Positions 20,593 to 33,600 of a stretch of 64,000 bases of DNA are shown piece after piece (positions within the stretch are counted from its first letter, which is position 1; each line of letters opens with the position of its first letter). A program made the translations under genes and the position numbers. Where the stretch lies: contig OY718806.1 of the NCBI GenBank assembly GCA_963070105.1, forward strand, positions 2,762,865 through 2,826,864, given 5' to 3'. Under the pieces are notes generated by a model. The model was not told where the DNA came from and did no database searches. It worked only from the letters and a program-made list of their open reading frames with translations. This DNA is from Litomosoides sigmodontis (Eukaryota > Nematoda > Chromadorea > Rhabditida > Onchocercidae).

Positions 20593-21495
20593 CTACAAAA
20601 TCTTTCCAAATTACAAAGTTTCGAAAATATTGAGAATGTCGGATTCAAAATAAAAACCGTCGAACAAACAATATACACCACTTTATAAATAAGAATTACT
20701 GGCAAACTGTAACCTCGAGAGAGATCATAAAACAAACAAACAACAATGGAATGAAATAAACTTTTCCGAAATCTTTTAAACAAATTGGAACCACAACACA
20801 ATGAATACGAGACAAAATCTCTGGGAAGATAATAAACGACGCCATGAATGGAATTTGTTTTGAAAGAAGAAATTGGTTATAAAATTTCCAGAGATAATTC
20901 GTTTGGATGGACACAAGCGAAAGAAATGCGGCTTTCATTTTCAACTTCAATCTAGCAACAGGCATGGAAAAGCCTTTCGAATTAAGTTTCCTATGATAGC
21001 ACATTACGAACAGTTTAAAATTGGACAAAGCTGAAACTTCTGAGCTAGTAGGAGTATTACTGCTAGGGTCACCTATTAACATGCCGTAGATGTTGTCAAT
21101 CAGATGTTTCTTGCTTGTCGAAAACATCAGCATAAGGAGGTTACCAGACACTAAAGTCAACTGAAGAAATACTGACAACACCTGCACTGTAGTGCTGATG
21201 CTTCTGATACTAACAAGCGCACAGTTACAAAAATTATAACTGCAGCGCAGCATCAGCAGCACTGACAGGAGTGAAGGATGACAAAGAACAATAACTTTTG
21301 TGCGTTGTTATAGGGAAATGAAAGGAAGATAGCCGCAATCGGGTAGAGGTTTGGGCTAGGGTTGCAGTTGGAGCTGCACCTGACGAAGGATGGGCGGGAG
21401 GCTCAGCAGCAACCGGTATTGTGAGTGATGCTGATCCGCGAGCTGAGGAAGGCAGGGGATGCGCGGTGGGCAGATGAGGTAACCAAAACAAAATA

Positions 21496-21573
21496 TGACG
21501 ATGATGATGATTATGGTGATGGTGATTATAATGATTATGATAATGATGATGGTGGTGACGGTGATATTTTAGA
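21496..21573 (+). repeat. GAT-rich trinucleotide repeat
   Basis: Imperfect GAT/AAT/GGT triplets (Asp/Tyr codons on plus, His codons on minus). It produces artificial acidic and His-rich open frames on the two strands. Confidence 0.75.
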
Positions 21574-23812
21574 ATGGGAGAAGTTGCGTGAGAAAGAAAA
21601 CGGGTCGTTAAATGGAAGAGTGTGGGAATTCCCACGATGAGGTGAGAAACTAGACTCCTCACCAGTTCTATCAAAAATACCGGTTAAGCTGTACAACCTT
21701 CTTTCCGTTACCCTGTTCCGAGAGTTTGGTCTGACAGCAGTATTTTATCAATTATCTACCTAGTGGTTTCATACATCATAAAATAAAACCACACAAGTGC
21801 AAAACATAACAAGCAAATTGCATGAAAACTATAGGAACAACGTGAACTGTTATTTCCTTATGCAAACGAATTAAAAAAGGCCGCTGCTATCTATCTTTCC
21901 TATTCGTCTCATCAAAACAAGTGGTCCAACGAGAAATTTTGTGACCTGACCTCACTAATCACTCTTCATTTCTTTCCGTTCAACTGCCATCATGAACTTC
22001 CACATTCCTTACTTCTCTAACCCTTTGCTTTTGTTTAAACTATCGCCGTGTTTCCACTCATTCTTGCGAGTGAGACTGGAATACACAGTGTATTGCCGAA
22101 ATTTTAATAAGATTATGTTCATTCACTAGGACAGCGATGCAGAAGATGCAGTGATAATTATCCAGCAACTCTAAAGAACAATGGGTACTGAAGCGTCAAT
22201 GCAGTAGGGACAAAAATTTTTAAAAGAAAAAAATTTGTGATCCGATTCAAGAATTATTCAGTGCAGTATTGAGTAAAGGCAAAATGAAGGAAAGCATAGT
22301 ATGGTCAGCCAAACAGAAACAAAAACTTTTAGATTTAGATTTAGAACTCAATGGGAACTCCATGCCGCTGTGGTAAATGATGATAAAAGAAAACGTACAA
22401 CGTGCAGTGAGAAACGAAAATGATGCTTTAACCGTTTCCACAAAATCACAAGCGTTTTCCCATCATGAAAATTCTAACGTTTTGCTAAAGTTTGTGCAAT
22501 ATCTCTTCACCGTTGTCCGCTTTTTCCCATAACTTTTTTCCCCCCATTTCATCTCGACGTTAATTTCGCTTACTCATTTTCTCCTTATCTATGCATTTGT
22601 CCCACGCGGAGAAAAAAAAGTGTTTCTGTCCACTTTCCTCTTTCATTGATAACCTCCCTCGGCAATAGCGCTCCGTACAGACAACAGTACCTATCGCCTG
22701 GGAATTTTTTTGTTTGAAATTGAAACAAAAATCATTTAGCAGGCATCTTATTAGTAAATCTCTTCTATTAATTAAATTCAGCTTCATAAAAGAAAAAAAA
22801 GCAAAGAACAATTGCATAATTATGGATAGGAAAAGAAATTTACTTACAATACAGAATAGCGAATACATGTAAAAAAATCAATGAACACCCAGAAGCGCGG
22901 TTCATTGCAACATAACAAATTAAGAAATTGAAGGTCCCACCGATCGTATTTCTTCAAGCAATACTTAATCGGACTATTACATGACTATATCATTAGTCTA
23001 AGAAGTCAGTTTTACTGAATATCGAATCTAAATTAAGAAATACAGATAAAACCTATCTAAAGGCACTTCTTATTTGTAGTTTCTTTTTGAACAAAAATAG
23101 ATAAAATAACACTGTCTTATGAGGAAGACTGGTCCGTAAATTATATCATATTCCTCCAGACCATGCTTTTCTAAGCCTGCCGATGATGTCTTGTTTAAGC
23201 ATAACACTGGCAACTTTTTACACTTCGACAGGTAAATATAGATGATCGAAGTGAGGCATTTCAAATACTTACCACTCTGTTCCTTTGAAAGTGAAACCTT
23301 CCTCTGGATCTCAAATATCCAAGGAGGCTCCAAATCAGTTCAAAAACATTTCTTCCTAAATACATGGTATTTTATTCGAACGGAAAAGTCACAAATACAT
23401 TTTGGTGGCCGAACTAAATATCTTAACAAAACTGTGAACGTCAACCGAGAAATGCCTTTTCTCCGATAAATTGAAAAACTTTATTGACAAGAAAGTCTCG
23501 CACATTGACTTCCTAGCACCATGCGTGAAGAAGCACACACACAACGCACGTCTTTTGTTTCCTCTCTACCGATGCTAGGTTTAAGCACACCTCTCAGATC
23601 ACGCATGACGAATCGTGGACTTCCGAACAAAAGTAAATTAATGGTTGCTTTTATGGCCTTCGGCTAACTTCATTTAAACAAATCTGTGCGAACGAAGATC
23701 AAACATTCGGTGACTTCAACATACTTCAAAAGGATCAAGTGTCATCGACATAACTGTTATGTGGGCCACATATAACACAATGAAATACGTCAAACAAAGT
23801 TGGTGTCGAAAT

Positions 23813-23845
23813 CTTATCCATTACCATTAAATGGTAATGGATAAG
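23813..23845. repeat. Perfect 15-bp hairpin
   Basis: CTTATCCATTACCAT is followed by TAA and then its exact reverse complement ATGGTAATGGATAAG. It is isolated in intergenic DNA. It could be a mobile-element remnant or a structured RNA stem; nothing around it decides. Confidence 0.8.
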
Positions 23846-26516
23846 TTAAGTGTATACGAGGAATTACAACTTTGAAAGCATTCGGCATTTTCATTACAAA
23901 TATACGAAACACTGTATTATACTTCTCATTCCTTCTTTCCAATCAACGATGAATATTAAATTTAAAAACAAAAGTACCCAGTGCCAGCATTACCTTGGAA
24001 ATTCCTATTAACCCAAATGGTATTTCTGCATCCGTCTATAACAGCAATTAAATGCATGAAATATATCTCATCGATAATTCTATCGAGAAAAGATGACAGA
24101 CATACCCTAGTGTTGCTTCTAGGACTAACGTTTGGTTTGCATTCAATCACACTCCGAAATGCACATACCCAGAAAAATCCATTTAGAATCTGCCACGAAC
24201 GGATCGAGTCGTCGAGCATTTTCAGGAACCGAATTTTAACACAAAATATACGACGTCGATGTGCAATATATTTTCTCAGTGAAACAAGTGATAACATCAG
24301 GTTTCTCTGTCCTACCAGAACTGCTTGTCCGTAGCAGGATGGCAATGACGGTGGTTGTGGAGCTCAGGTGTTATCCATTTCTTTGAAATTCTTTTTCCAT
24401 CTTTTATACAAAAGGAACGATGGATAGTGTTTCCGTTTACAAATATTTATTTAATTCACAAATAGTCTTGAAACCATTCAGTGCAACCAATTGTCGTGCA
24501 AAATTACGGTATCGAGGGTCAAAAAAAAAACGATTACTGCTCCCTGTTTTTCTCCTCTGTCTACTCGTATCCTTTCTATCCAACGTTCTTTTTAAAGCTT
24601 TTTTTGTTCGTAAGAAAAGTTCTCTTTGTGTAAATCGGATGATTTTATTTCATTGAAGCCAAATATCATTCGTATTTTCAGTTGCAAATACTGTTTCATC
24701 CCATAATTTCACTAGTCTGTATTGTCCCTTTGTTGACATCGTTAATCAGTTCATTGATTCAATGAGCTGAGATCACTGGTTTTCCAGGGGAGTTAAATCA
24801 ATCTTTATTATCAAAGCAATGCTACAGTTTCTCCTGTAATTGAGTTGAGATTATGTAATGTTTATATGAATTCTATGGAATATGTGTCCCTAAAAAGAAA
24901 GATGACAGTGTTTATCGAGGATTGCAAATTCTTCCTTGTGTACTGCATTTGAAGTTAACGTTGCATTATTATTAATTATGTAAGTAATATTTCTGCAGCT
25001 GAAAAAGTGGTAAATGAATTCTATGAAATAATGAATCAATTGAAAAAGAAAGATCCATGGTTTTTTGCGTGAGTTATGGATATCGGTGTATCACATTATA
25101 AAACGTATTATAAAGCGCAGTTGAGAATTTGGAAAAGTTTTTTACTTCAAGAGACCAAATTCAATTGATTCTGATCGTTCATAATCTCTGAAATTTTTAA
25201 TAAAGAATGGTAAGGTGACGCTTGACGCGACATGCCACTGATACATAAATCTCCATTTCCACTTCCTCATTTTGTCATTTAATCATAGTTGGATTGTGAA
25301 TTCAGCTTGTCCGGCGCATACCGCGCACACTCCTTTATCAAATAATATGTTTCCTTACCAGGTTGTGTTGAAATTTCAGATGAATTCACCTGAAGTGATC
25401 TCAAGGACTATGACTTTCCATTAAGTTCCATAATTTCAGCTCTAAAAATATTAAAAAGTATAGGTGTTTCTGTTTTCAAATTTAAGCTCAAAGATTCTTT
25501 TTGAATTATTTCTGGTCCTCAATGGTAAATACACATGGAAAATGTGTGAGTTTTCGAGCAACAAGAAACAATGACGCCAGGTGTCGTATGTTCACCTCCT
25601 CCACACCATAAATGGATAATATATTATAGTTTATATTCTACAAATTCATGAATAATGTGTTGGTAGTTTATAAGCTATAGAAGCCGTAACAGTTTAATTC
25701 GATTTCACTGTATTCAAATCCAAGTTTTTTTTGGGAATGGTCCGAGTTACACTGTAACTTATAAATCAATTGCTGGAGAATTCATTTCGAGGAATATAGA
25801 GTGGAAAATGTCATCTCTAATTGCTGAAGAAGCTGGATCACCCTGTCATCGTTCCGGAAATGACTTCTGGAAGAACATTTCCTCAAAATCATGTCGAATT
25901 TAATAATTCAGTTAAATGCAATGCTGTTAAGAAAGGAAATGCAACTAACCGCAGCTTAATGCTTTCATTTAGGACACTTGCTTGAATGATTTTTCAGGAA
26001 GAAGTTACTGAATTAAATGCCGATATTCTGCTATAATTTATGACTTCTGAAAGAGAAGTAAATAATGCAGAAAACCCATGGAAATATAAGAAACTTCAAT
26101 TAACCGTAGATCGACGCAAAAAGAATGCCTTAATTGTGTTTTCTGACAACAAGCGAAAAAAGAATACACCTCGAAAATTTCCAAGGATGTGTAATGTGTT
26201 AACGATTTGAGCATTGGTCACATCCTGGATCTCGATTGAAAAGTGTGAATTATTAGTGTTCATTCATTATTCTCTCTGAAATGAAGGAAACTGAAAGTTT
26301 TCGAATAGGAAAAAACGGTTAACTGGTGTGAACCATCCACAGAGCAGTGAAAGCGCAAACAGTTTTGTCAGTTGAATTTGTAATGAAAGCTTTCGGTGCC
26401 AAGGAAAAGGGAATATTCAACCAAAAAGAAAATTTGAGGAAGCAGTAGGATGCGCGAAATTCATGCGATCTCATTGATCGTTATTTATCGCCCTAGCACA
26501 GACAGATGATGGTGAT

Positions 26517-26546
26517 GAGAGAGAGAGAGAGAGAGGGAGGGAGAGC
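26517..26546 (+). repeat. GA-rich dinucleotide repeat
   Basis: Runs of GA followed by GGGAGGGAG, about 1.9 kb upstream of cla-1. A CT run at about 27088-27103 mirrors it on the other strand. GAGA-type tracts are common near nematode promoters, but no role can be read from sequence. Confidence 0.75.
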
Positions 26547-28439
26547 TTTAGCCAAAGAGCCATTTTCGAATTGGCTTTAGGCATTGAGTGCTGTTTGTGT
26601 AGCGATTGGAAACGAAGCAGGGAAAGAACAACAAAAACCTTATGTGTAGCTAGTAGACCGTTTAAGAAATGCAGAGAGAGAGTGCCGCACTTCCAGCATC
26701 AAGCAGCTTTAGAAGTGTGACACTACCCTTGACAGTCAATCCTGGGAACTTTCAATTCGCCAACTGCACCAATCTTTTCCTCTTTCTCCAATCTCTTTTT
26801 ATTGCATAATGTTTTTTTTTTTTGTTTTTTCTTTCAATTCATGCCTTTCTTGCTAGTAGCTTTCAGCATCGAAGGATCTTCCATTCATCCGTAATCTCTC
26901 TCGTCTACTAAAATGATCAAGTGCTTGTGTGAATTGTTGGAAGGTTATGGTAGTGCGATTACCTGTTAACTTTTCATTGCTGCCTGCTTTTTCAATGCTA
27001 ATAATTCGTTTAGCACTCATGCACATCGGTTGAGTGAATTCAGCTATCTCATTTTTCCACTTTCGACAAATTTCAACTTTTGCGCACTCTCTCTCTCTCT
27101 CCTTCGATACACTGTAAAGTGTGGTGGTGCTATGGAAGCAGCAATCTTCTTTCGTTATCATATATTACCAAGTAAATATGCACTGATAACGCAACTCTGC
27201 GGATGCATTCAGTTTCACATTTAAATTTCTCTGATTTTTTCCGTGTTTCTCCATCAGTCCTGAGAATGTCTGATAACAGGAAATCCCTTGGTACAGTAAC
27301 TTGAGAGGATTTCTTGATTGATGTATGCTTAAGAATTGCAAGTATGAATGAGAGGTTCTGTCGTAAATCTAACATCCCTTCCGTCATATTCGTTTCCCCT
27401 ACCAGCGTTATTTCTCTTCCTATCGCAATCGCAATTCGTTATCACCACTTTTTCTATCATTATTTTTTAGAAATACGTACTTTATTTCATCATCGAAAAC
27501 AGATCATTCATACCAGTGCTGAATTGAAGTAGACATGGTATGGAAAAGTTTACAATGTACAAAATATCGTACTTTTTTTCAAGAATGATCTTTGCATCAG
27601 TTTCCATCCGTTTATCTTAGCTTCCTTCTTATTCTATTTAAAATGCTGGCTGAATCATTATAATAGAGCAAGAAGTAAGTTTCCAGACTGTATTGTTCAA
27701 ATATTCCAAATCACCCACCCACTTCATCCATCCAAAACAACCAACTTGATTTTTTTTTCTCACAAAAATTAAGTATTAACACTTATTAAAAATTTTCAGT
27801 AAAATTCCTTCTTGGAAAGTTGTATTTTACTAATAAAGGGAATTAGATCTCAAAAATAACAGAAATAAATTCGAATAAGTATCATTTTGATTAAAAAAAT
27901 AGGTTGAAAAATCAAAATTTGTCCAGTGCAAGTCTTAGTACTGTGTGACACAAGATGCGATATGTTTTCAGTCACTCGTTATACTTGCACTTCTTTTAAG
28001 TAAGTACTAAAACCCTAATCACCCCCTACCGAGAAGAAACTCCTTCATCCCTTTATTTCTATCACAAATATTTCTGTTATCTCCTACTGTTAACTGTTTT
28101 TCTTCCACTCTGTTTCACCGATAACTTGTTTGAAGGAAAAATGAACTCGAAGTACTCTTCGTTGATCGGTAATTTCACATTGATAAACAGTTTTGAACAA
28201 TATTTATTGGTTTTATATGAGAAAGTGAAACGAATGCGAGATGAAAGAGTTTGTCGTTGTAAATGTTTGTTAGGTAGTCTACAGATTCTGAAAATTTACA
28301 GCTGAAGTTTCTTAGAATGTTATGTGTTTGATGGTATTGTTAGAATCGTAAAAATGAAATTTCCCTGTTAAATATTTGTTAAACTCGTTAAAATTTAGAT
28401 AGCAATGTAATTACCGTGTGAACAAGGGAGAACAATAAA

Positions 28440-30602
28440 ATGTCAAGTTGGTTGACGTTTTTCGGGTGAGTTTATCGCAAATTTTGACGAGTTTTGATGA
28501 ACAACCTTCTTACGCAAAATTTTTCATTAAATAGTTTTCAAATCTTTGCTGTCAGCTGTCATCTTCACTAAAATTATTCCAAAGGGAGTTCCTAAGCAAG
28601 AATTTCCAAAAATTATGCATTTTCATCTACATTGTTGTAATTTTGGGATTTTATGTAGTGTGACAAATTCTAGTTTACGCAAGAATTTCATTTTAATGAA
28701 TTGAATTTCGCTACCATAACTTATTCTCTTAGTTAATTAATTAATTAAGTGGGCTAATTTGGAAATGAAAAAGATTGCAAGGTAGTCCGTAGATACTTAT
28801 GTCGGTATCGAGTATAAATCGATAAGTTTGAAATTTTTTATTAAATTTGTGAAAAGGACATAGTTTATTTGTTTCGTTATTATCTAAAGGTCGATTATGT
28901 ATGAACAATTCCAGGTTAACAGAAGTAGAAGAAGAAGAAGAGGACAATTCACCTGATGAATCAGGAGCTACGCCGCTAAACCCGTCAATTCTGCAGGAAT
29001 TGGATGAGGAACAGCAAGCTCATGTAAAGGAAGTATGACTTTCTATAGCCTCCCTTTGCATTATCTCTTATCACCTTTTTCCCTTGATTTTATCGTAAGT
29101 ATTGTAGTGTTGTTTAGAGTTAATGATGCTAAACATATGCTGATAAAAGTTCCAAATGGTTAAAGAATAATTATTACCTTTTCGTTTACTTTCAGTCGGA
29201 TGAGCTTAACAAATCAGTTTCATCAAGCTAATGTGGTTTTCTAGTGACTTCAAAACTTAGTGCTCACTGCAGGTTTTTCGCCGAGCAAAACAGGCACACA
29301 AGGAAGTCCGAGTTGTGTTAAACACAAAAAAGCTTTCGAGACTCAATAATTCAAGATTTCGAGGAACAGCTGACGAAAATGAAGAATTTTTTACCGTTCG
29401 AAATGAAAGTTCTCTGCAGATGGATTCACTTCCGGAAAGTACGGATTTGTTTTTTCTGTTACATGACTTGCGAAAATTCTTGAAAAAATGACACAGAGAT
29501 ATAGAATGATACTCAAATTAATTCTCAACATTTTCTTGAAGCAATAGAGGTAACAGAGGCGTACGATTCGTCACTCAATCCTAATTGCAGTTATCAAGAA
29601 TCCTCGAGGGATGACTTAACAGGCACGAAAGGTTAGCATTCGGGAAGAATATTTTTCTTCTATGCAAAGTTCTTTCTATAATAATTGCTGTAGTGATAAA
29701 AACATTGTCATTGGTTCAGTTTAGAAATTTATAATCGAAGATTGCTTTAAGTAAGATATTTTCAGGCTCATCTAGCGAACAACCTGGAACTTTTACGCAA
29801 AACATCAAACGACTTAGCAGACAGTTGTACCGCTGGATGAGCTCTGTTGATGACGATGGAGGTGATGTATTGAAGTCTGCACAAAAATGTAGGTTTTGAA
29901 AGTGAATGACATTCGTCGCTAAATGAATCGCTGAAGTTATGAATGGCCAAACTGTTAGCACAAGATCTGTGTGTTACGTAAATTAGGTTCTTGACATCAC
30001 TGCAATTTCTGACACGTAAAAGTTTTTGAAATTACAATATTTATCTGACTGGTTTTGTTTCCACCTCATGTTATTTAGTAAAATTAATACTAATTTCAGC
30101 AATACTAATAACATGAAGAAGCGGATGGTCCTTTAAATTGAATTTAATATGTTTTTTTTTGCAGTGGTTCGCTTTTCAACTCCTCTTAATATAGAAAGGA
30201 ATACAGGCTTTGCGAAATATGCATATAAAATGTCGCACGAAATTTGCACATTAGCTATAGCTGATTCTGTCTGTAAGACTGTTCTGGATCAGTATTGTCA
30301 GTGGTTGTGCACCGTTATATTTACTGCTGTATATAACGAATTAAAGCTGAAATATGAGACCGATACTGAAATAGATAGATACTGCTCCGAATTGACAATC
30401 AACATCTTTAAATGTGTCTACATGAATGCGGTGGAATTACTTTGCGGTCAAAAACATGAGACTTGGTCTGGAAGCGATCACAATGTGCGTATTGCATTGT
30501 TGCGTGCTTCCTCTACAACCTTTAAAAAATCAATTTCTTGTGAATGTATTGAGTCTTTGGCACACCTTATCGATCAGGAATCAACGTTGTATAACTATTC
30601 AG
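28440..30602 (+). CDS. cla-1: cla-1 N-terminal exons 1-6
   Basis: The first codons read MSSWLTFFG, splice to LTEVEEEEEDNSPDE, then give a helix LDEEQQAHVKEVFRRAKQ that crosses the exon 2/3 junction and matches the motif repeated through the protein. Exon 6 (30165-30602) differs in character: Cys- and aromatic-rich and predicted helical, with three aligned amphipathic segments at 30218-30271, 30293-30346 and 30380-30433. The ATG at 28440 is chosen because the exon splices in phase and because SSW-x3-FG recurs at the start of exon 8. No splice-leader acceptor is obvious just upstream. Confidence 0.75.
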
Positions 30603-33600
30603 GTAATTTTCCATATGGTTTAATTTGTTCTAAGTGTAAGACAAAGCACGAAAATAGTTTGCTGCAAATCTTGAAAAGACATGAAATTTAAATATGAAGT
30701 TATAAAATTTTATTGCTCAATTTGCAGAATTTGATGACGATAGTGCGGAAGAATTCTGTTATGTGCTTCTGCAGGAGGATAAAGAGAAACTTTCGCAAGA
30801 ACTAACGTCCGTGTTACAGAACTTCGCAGAAGAACTCTGGATTCATATTTTAGCATTAGTCTTGGCTGATGTAATACTGAAAAACCAAGAATCCATGTCA
30901 CAGAACCAGCTTCTCTGGACCAGCCTAACCTTATCGTCTAAGGAAAACATTGAAGAAGAACAAGAAAATTCTTTCTCTTCTGATGATGATTACAGCGATC
31001 TCGATGACAGCAAATACAGTATATCATCTGATAAATTTATAAATGAATACACTTTGTTGGATAATGAAAAACAGAGCCTACATCTCTATATGAAGCAAGA
31101 AATTAATGGTAAAATGAATCCACCATTGACACTCAATGGTGTAGATTCCATTGGAGATATTTACCTGAATTCTTCACTTACTGGCGTCTCCGGTTCAGAA
31201 CCTTCCGAAACAGAATGGAGCACTGAACGACAGCTCGATTCAGAATGTTATTGCAGCGAGAGTTTCTGTGAGGAAAAATCCTCTTCAACAGCAATGCAGA
31301 AGTTAAATATTAATGAAGAAACACGAAACATTGAAGCAGTGAAATACATAGAAGAAATTATAAGAAATACCGAATGTACTATGGCAGATGAAGTAACAAC
31401 AAAAACGACTTCGCATGGGAACATCTTTGGTCAAGCAACAAATGTGGATGATTTAGAAATCGACTTAACGACTAGCCTGGAGGAGTGGTCATCTTCTACA
31501 CTGAAGGCAATGAGGCACCACGCAACGTCCATGTTTGACAGCGAAATAAGATTGGAACATAGCACAGAAACAGATCCGAGATCTCTAAGTGAAATTCTAA
31601 AATCCAATAACAGTATACAAAAGGAAACAACGAAAATTGATGGAAAAAAGAATGTTTTAGTTAGAGAAGATAAAGCTTCACCTTCTTCCAACTCTCTTTC
31701 AAATTCTACCACCGAAATTACAAACCACTGTAATGAATTTAAGGGAAATAATCTATCGAATATTTCTAACCCGATCCACGAAAGGCCCGGCGATCAAACA
31801 CCCTTGGAGTCACACTTTTCATCCACTACCAGAGACAGACATCCGAATACTTTGCGATCGATGCGGGAAATGGTACACCAAAGTTACAGAGATGAACCAG
31901 CCGGTCGATTCAATGACATTAAAAACGAAAAATTCGAAAGTTGCAGTAAATTCTGTGATCAACGTAACATTTCATCTATGGCTGACGAAGTATTTGGTAA
32001 GCTCCAAAGTCCTCAGATTGGTGAATATTTGGTTGAACCGGAAGCGGAACGGATATGTGCGGATTACGAGGATTACAGTGTGGAGGAAGATGGATCTTTT
32101 CAACAAAGCCAATCGGGAACAAGCTCTGCAACATCAGGACCAGATTCTTCACAACAGTCGCTGGATATGCAGATGAATCCGGTGCTGTCAACTGATGGTG
32201 TGAATTTCGCAGATGGCATTTTGCCAGCAGAAGGAAAAAAAGCGTCAGTTTCAGAGATGATTTTACCGAAGGAAACGGTTGAGAATACAAGACAGGATCT
32301 GTTAGATGTCTTAACAAAGGAAGAAGAGGAAAAAGTAGCAGACAGTGCTGAAAACGGAAATGATGTTCAGGAAGTTACCGTGATGGACAAACCTGAACTT
32401 GAACTAACTCAAGATGAACTGGAGCACATAGCACGTGTTTCGTCCATGGCTGAAGAAGTATTTGGTAAGCTCCAAAGTCCTCAGATTGGTGAATATTTGG
32501 TTGAACCGGAAGCGGAACGGATATGTGCGGATTACGAGGATTACAGTGTGGAGGAAGATGGATCTTTTCAACAAAGCCAATCGGGAACAAGCTCTGCAAC
32601 ATCAGGACCAGATTCTTCACAACAGTCGCTGGATATGCAGATGAATCCGGTGCTGTCAACTGATGGTGTGAATTTCGCAGATGGCATTTTGCCAGCAGAA
32701 GGAAAAATAGCGTCAGTTTCAGAGATGATTTTACCGAAGGAAACGGTTGAGAATACAAGACAGGATCTGTTAGATGTCTTAACAAAGGAAGAAGAGGAAA
32801 AAATAGCAGACAGTGCTGAAAACGGAAATGATGTTCAGGAAGTTACCGTGATGGACAAACCTGAATTTGAACTAACTCAAGATGAACTGGAGCACATAGC
32901 ACGTGTTTCGTCCATGGCTGAAGAGGTATTTGGTAAGCTCCAAAGTCCTCAGATTGGTGAATATTTGGTTGAACCGGAAGCGGAACGGATATGTGCGGAT
33001 TACGAGGATTACAGTGTGGAGGAAGATGGATCTTTTCAACAAAGCCAATCGGGAACAAGCTCTGCAACATCAGGACCAGATTCTTCACAACAGTCGCTGG
33101 ATATGCAGATGAATCCGGTGCTGTCAACTGATGGTGTGAATTTCGCAGATGGCATTTTGCCAGCAGAAGGAAAAATAGCGTCAGTTTCAGAGATGATTTT
33201 ACCGAAGGAAACGGTTGAGAATACAAGACAGGATCTGTTAGATGTCTTAACAAAGGAAGAAGAGGAAAAAGTAGCAGACAGTGCTGAAAACGGAAATGAT
33301 GTTCAGGAAGTTACCGTGATGGACAAACCTGAACTTGAACTAACTCAAGATGAACTGGAGCACATAGCACGTGTTTCGTCCATGGCTGAAGAAGTATTTG
33401 GTAAGCTCCAAAGTCCTCAGATTGGTGAATATTTGGTTGAACCGGAAGCGGAACGGATATGTGCGGATTACGAGGATTACAGTGTGGAGGAAGATGGATC
33501 TTTTCAACAAAGCCAATCGGGAACAAGCTCTGCAACATCAGGACCAGATTCTTCACAACAGTCGCTGGATATGCAGATGAATCCGGTGCTGTCAACTGAT

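Larger units (their letters stand above)
20593..28439. other. Divergent intergenic region, lag-1 to cla-1
   Basis: About 7.8 kb. I can support no gene here. Open frames such as 21234-21674 (minus, His-rich because of a GAT repeat), 20696-21262 (minus) and the overlapping pair at 23962-24345 have no domains, no codon signature and no coherent splice partners. The missing first exon of long lag-1 may lie in its left part, and the cla-1 promoter in its right part. Simple repeats and a hairpin are listed separately. Confidence 0.55.

Noticed and set aside
21234..21674. Minus-strand 146-codon frame with a His run
   Set aside because: The His run is the GAT repeat read backwards; the rest is Pro/Ser/Ala-rich without a donor in a phase that would join the exon at 20592. 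It might be 5' UTR of the long lag-1 form.
23962..24345. Overlapping 127- and 117-codon frames on opposite strands
   Set aside because: No recognisable domain, no splice partners, and both strands open at once suggests chance or composition. A decayed gene cannot be fully excluded.
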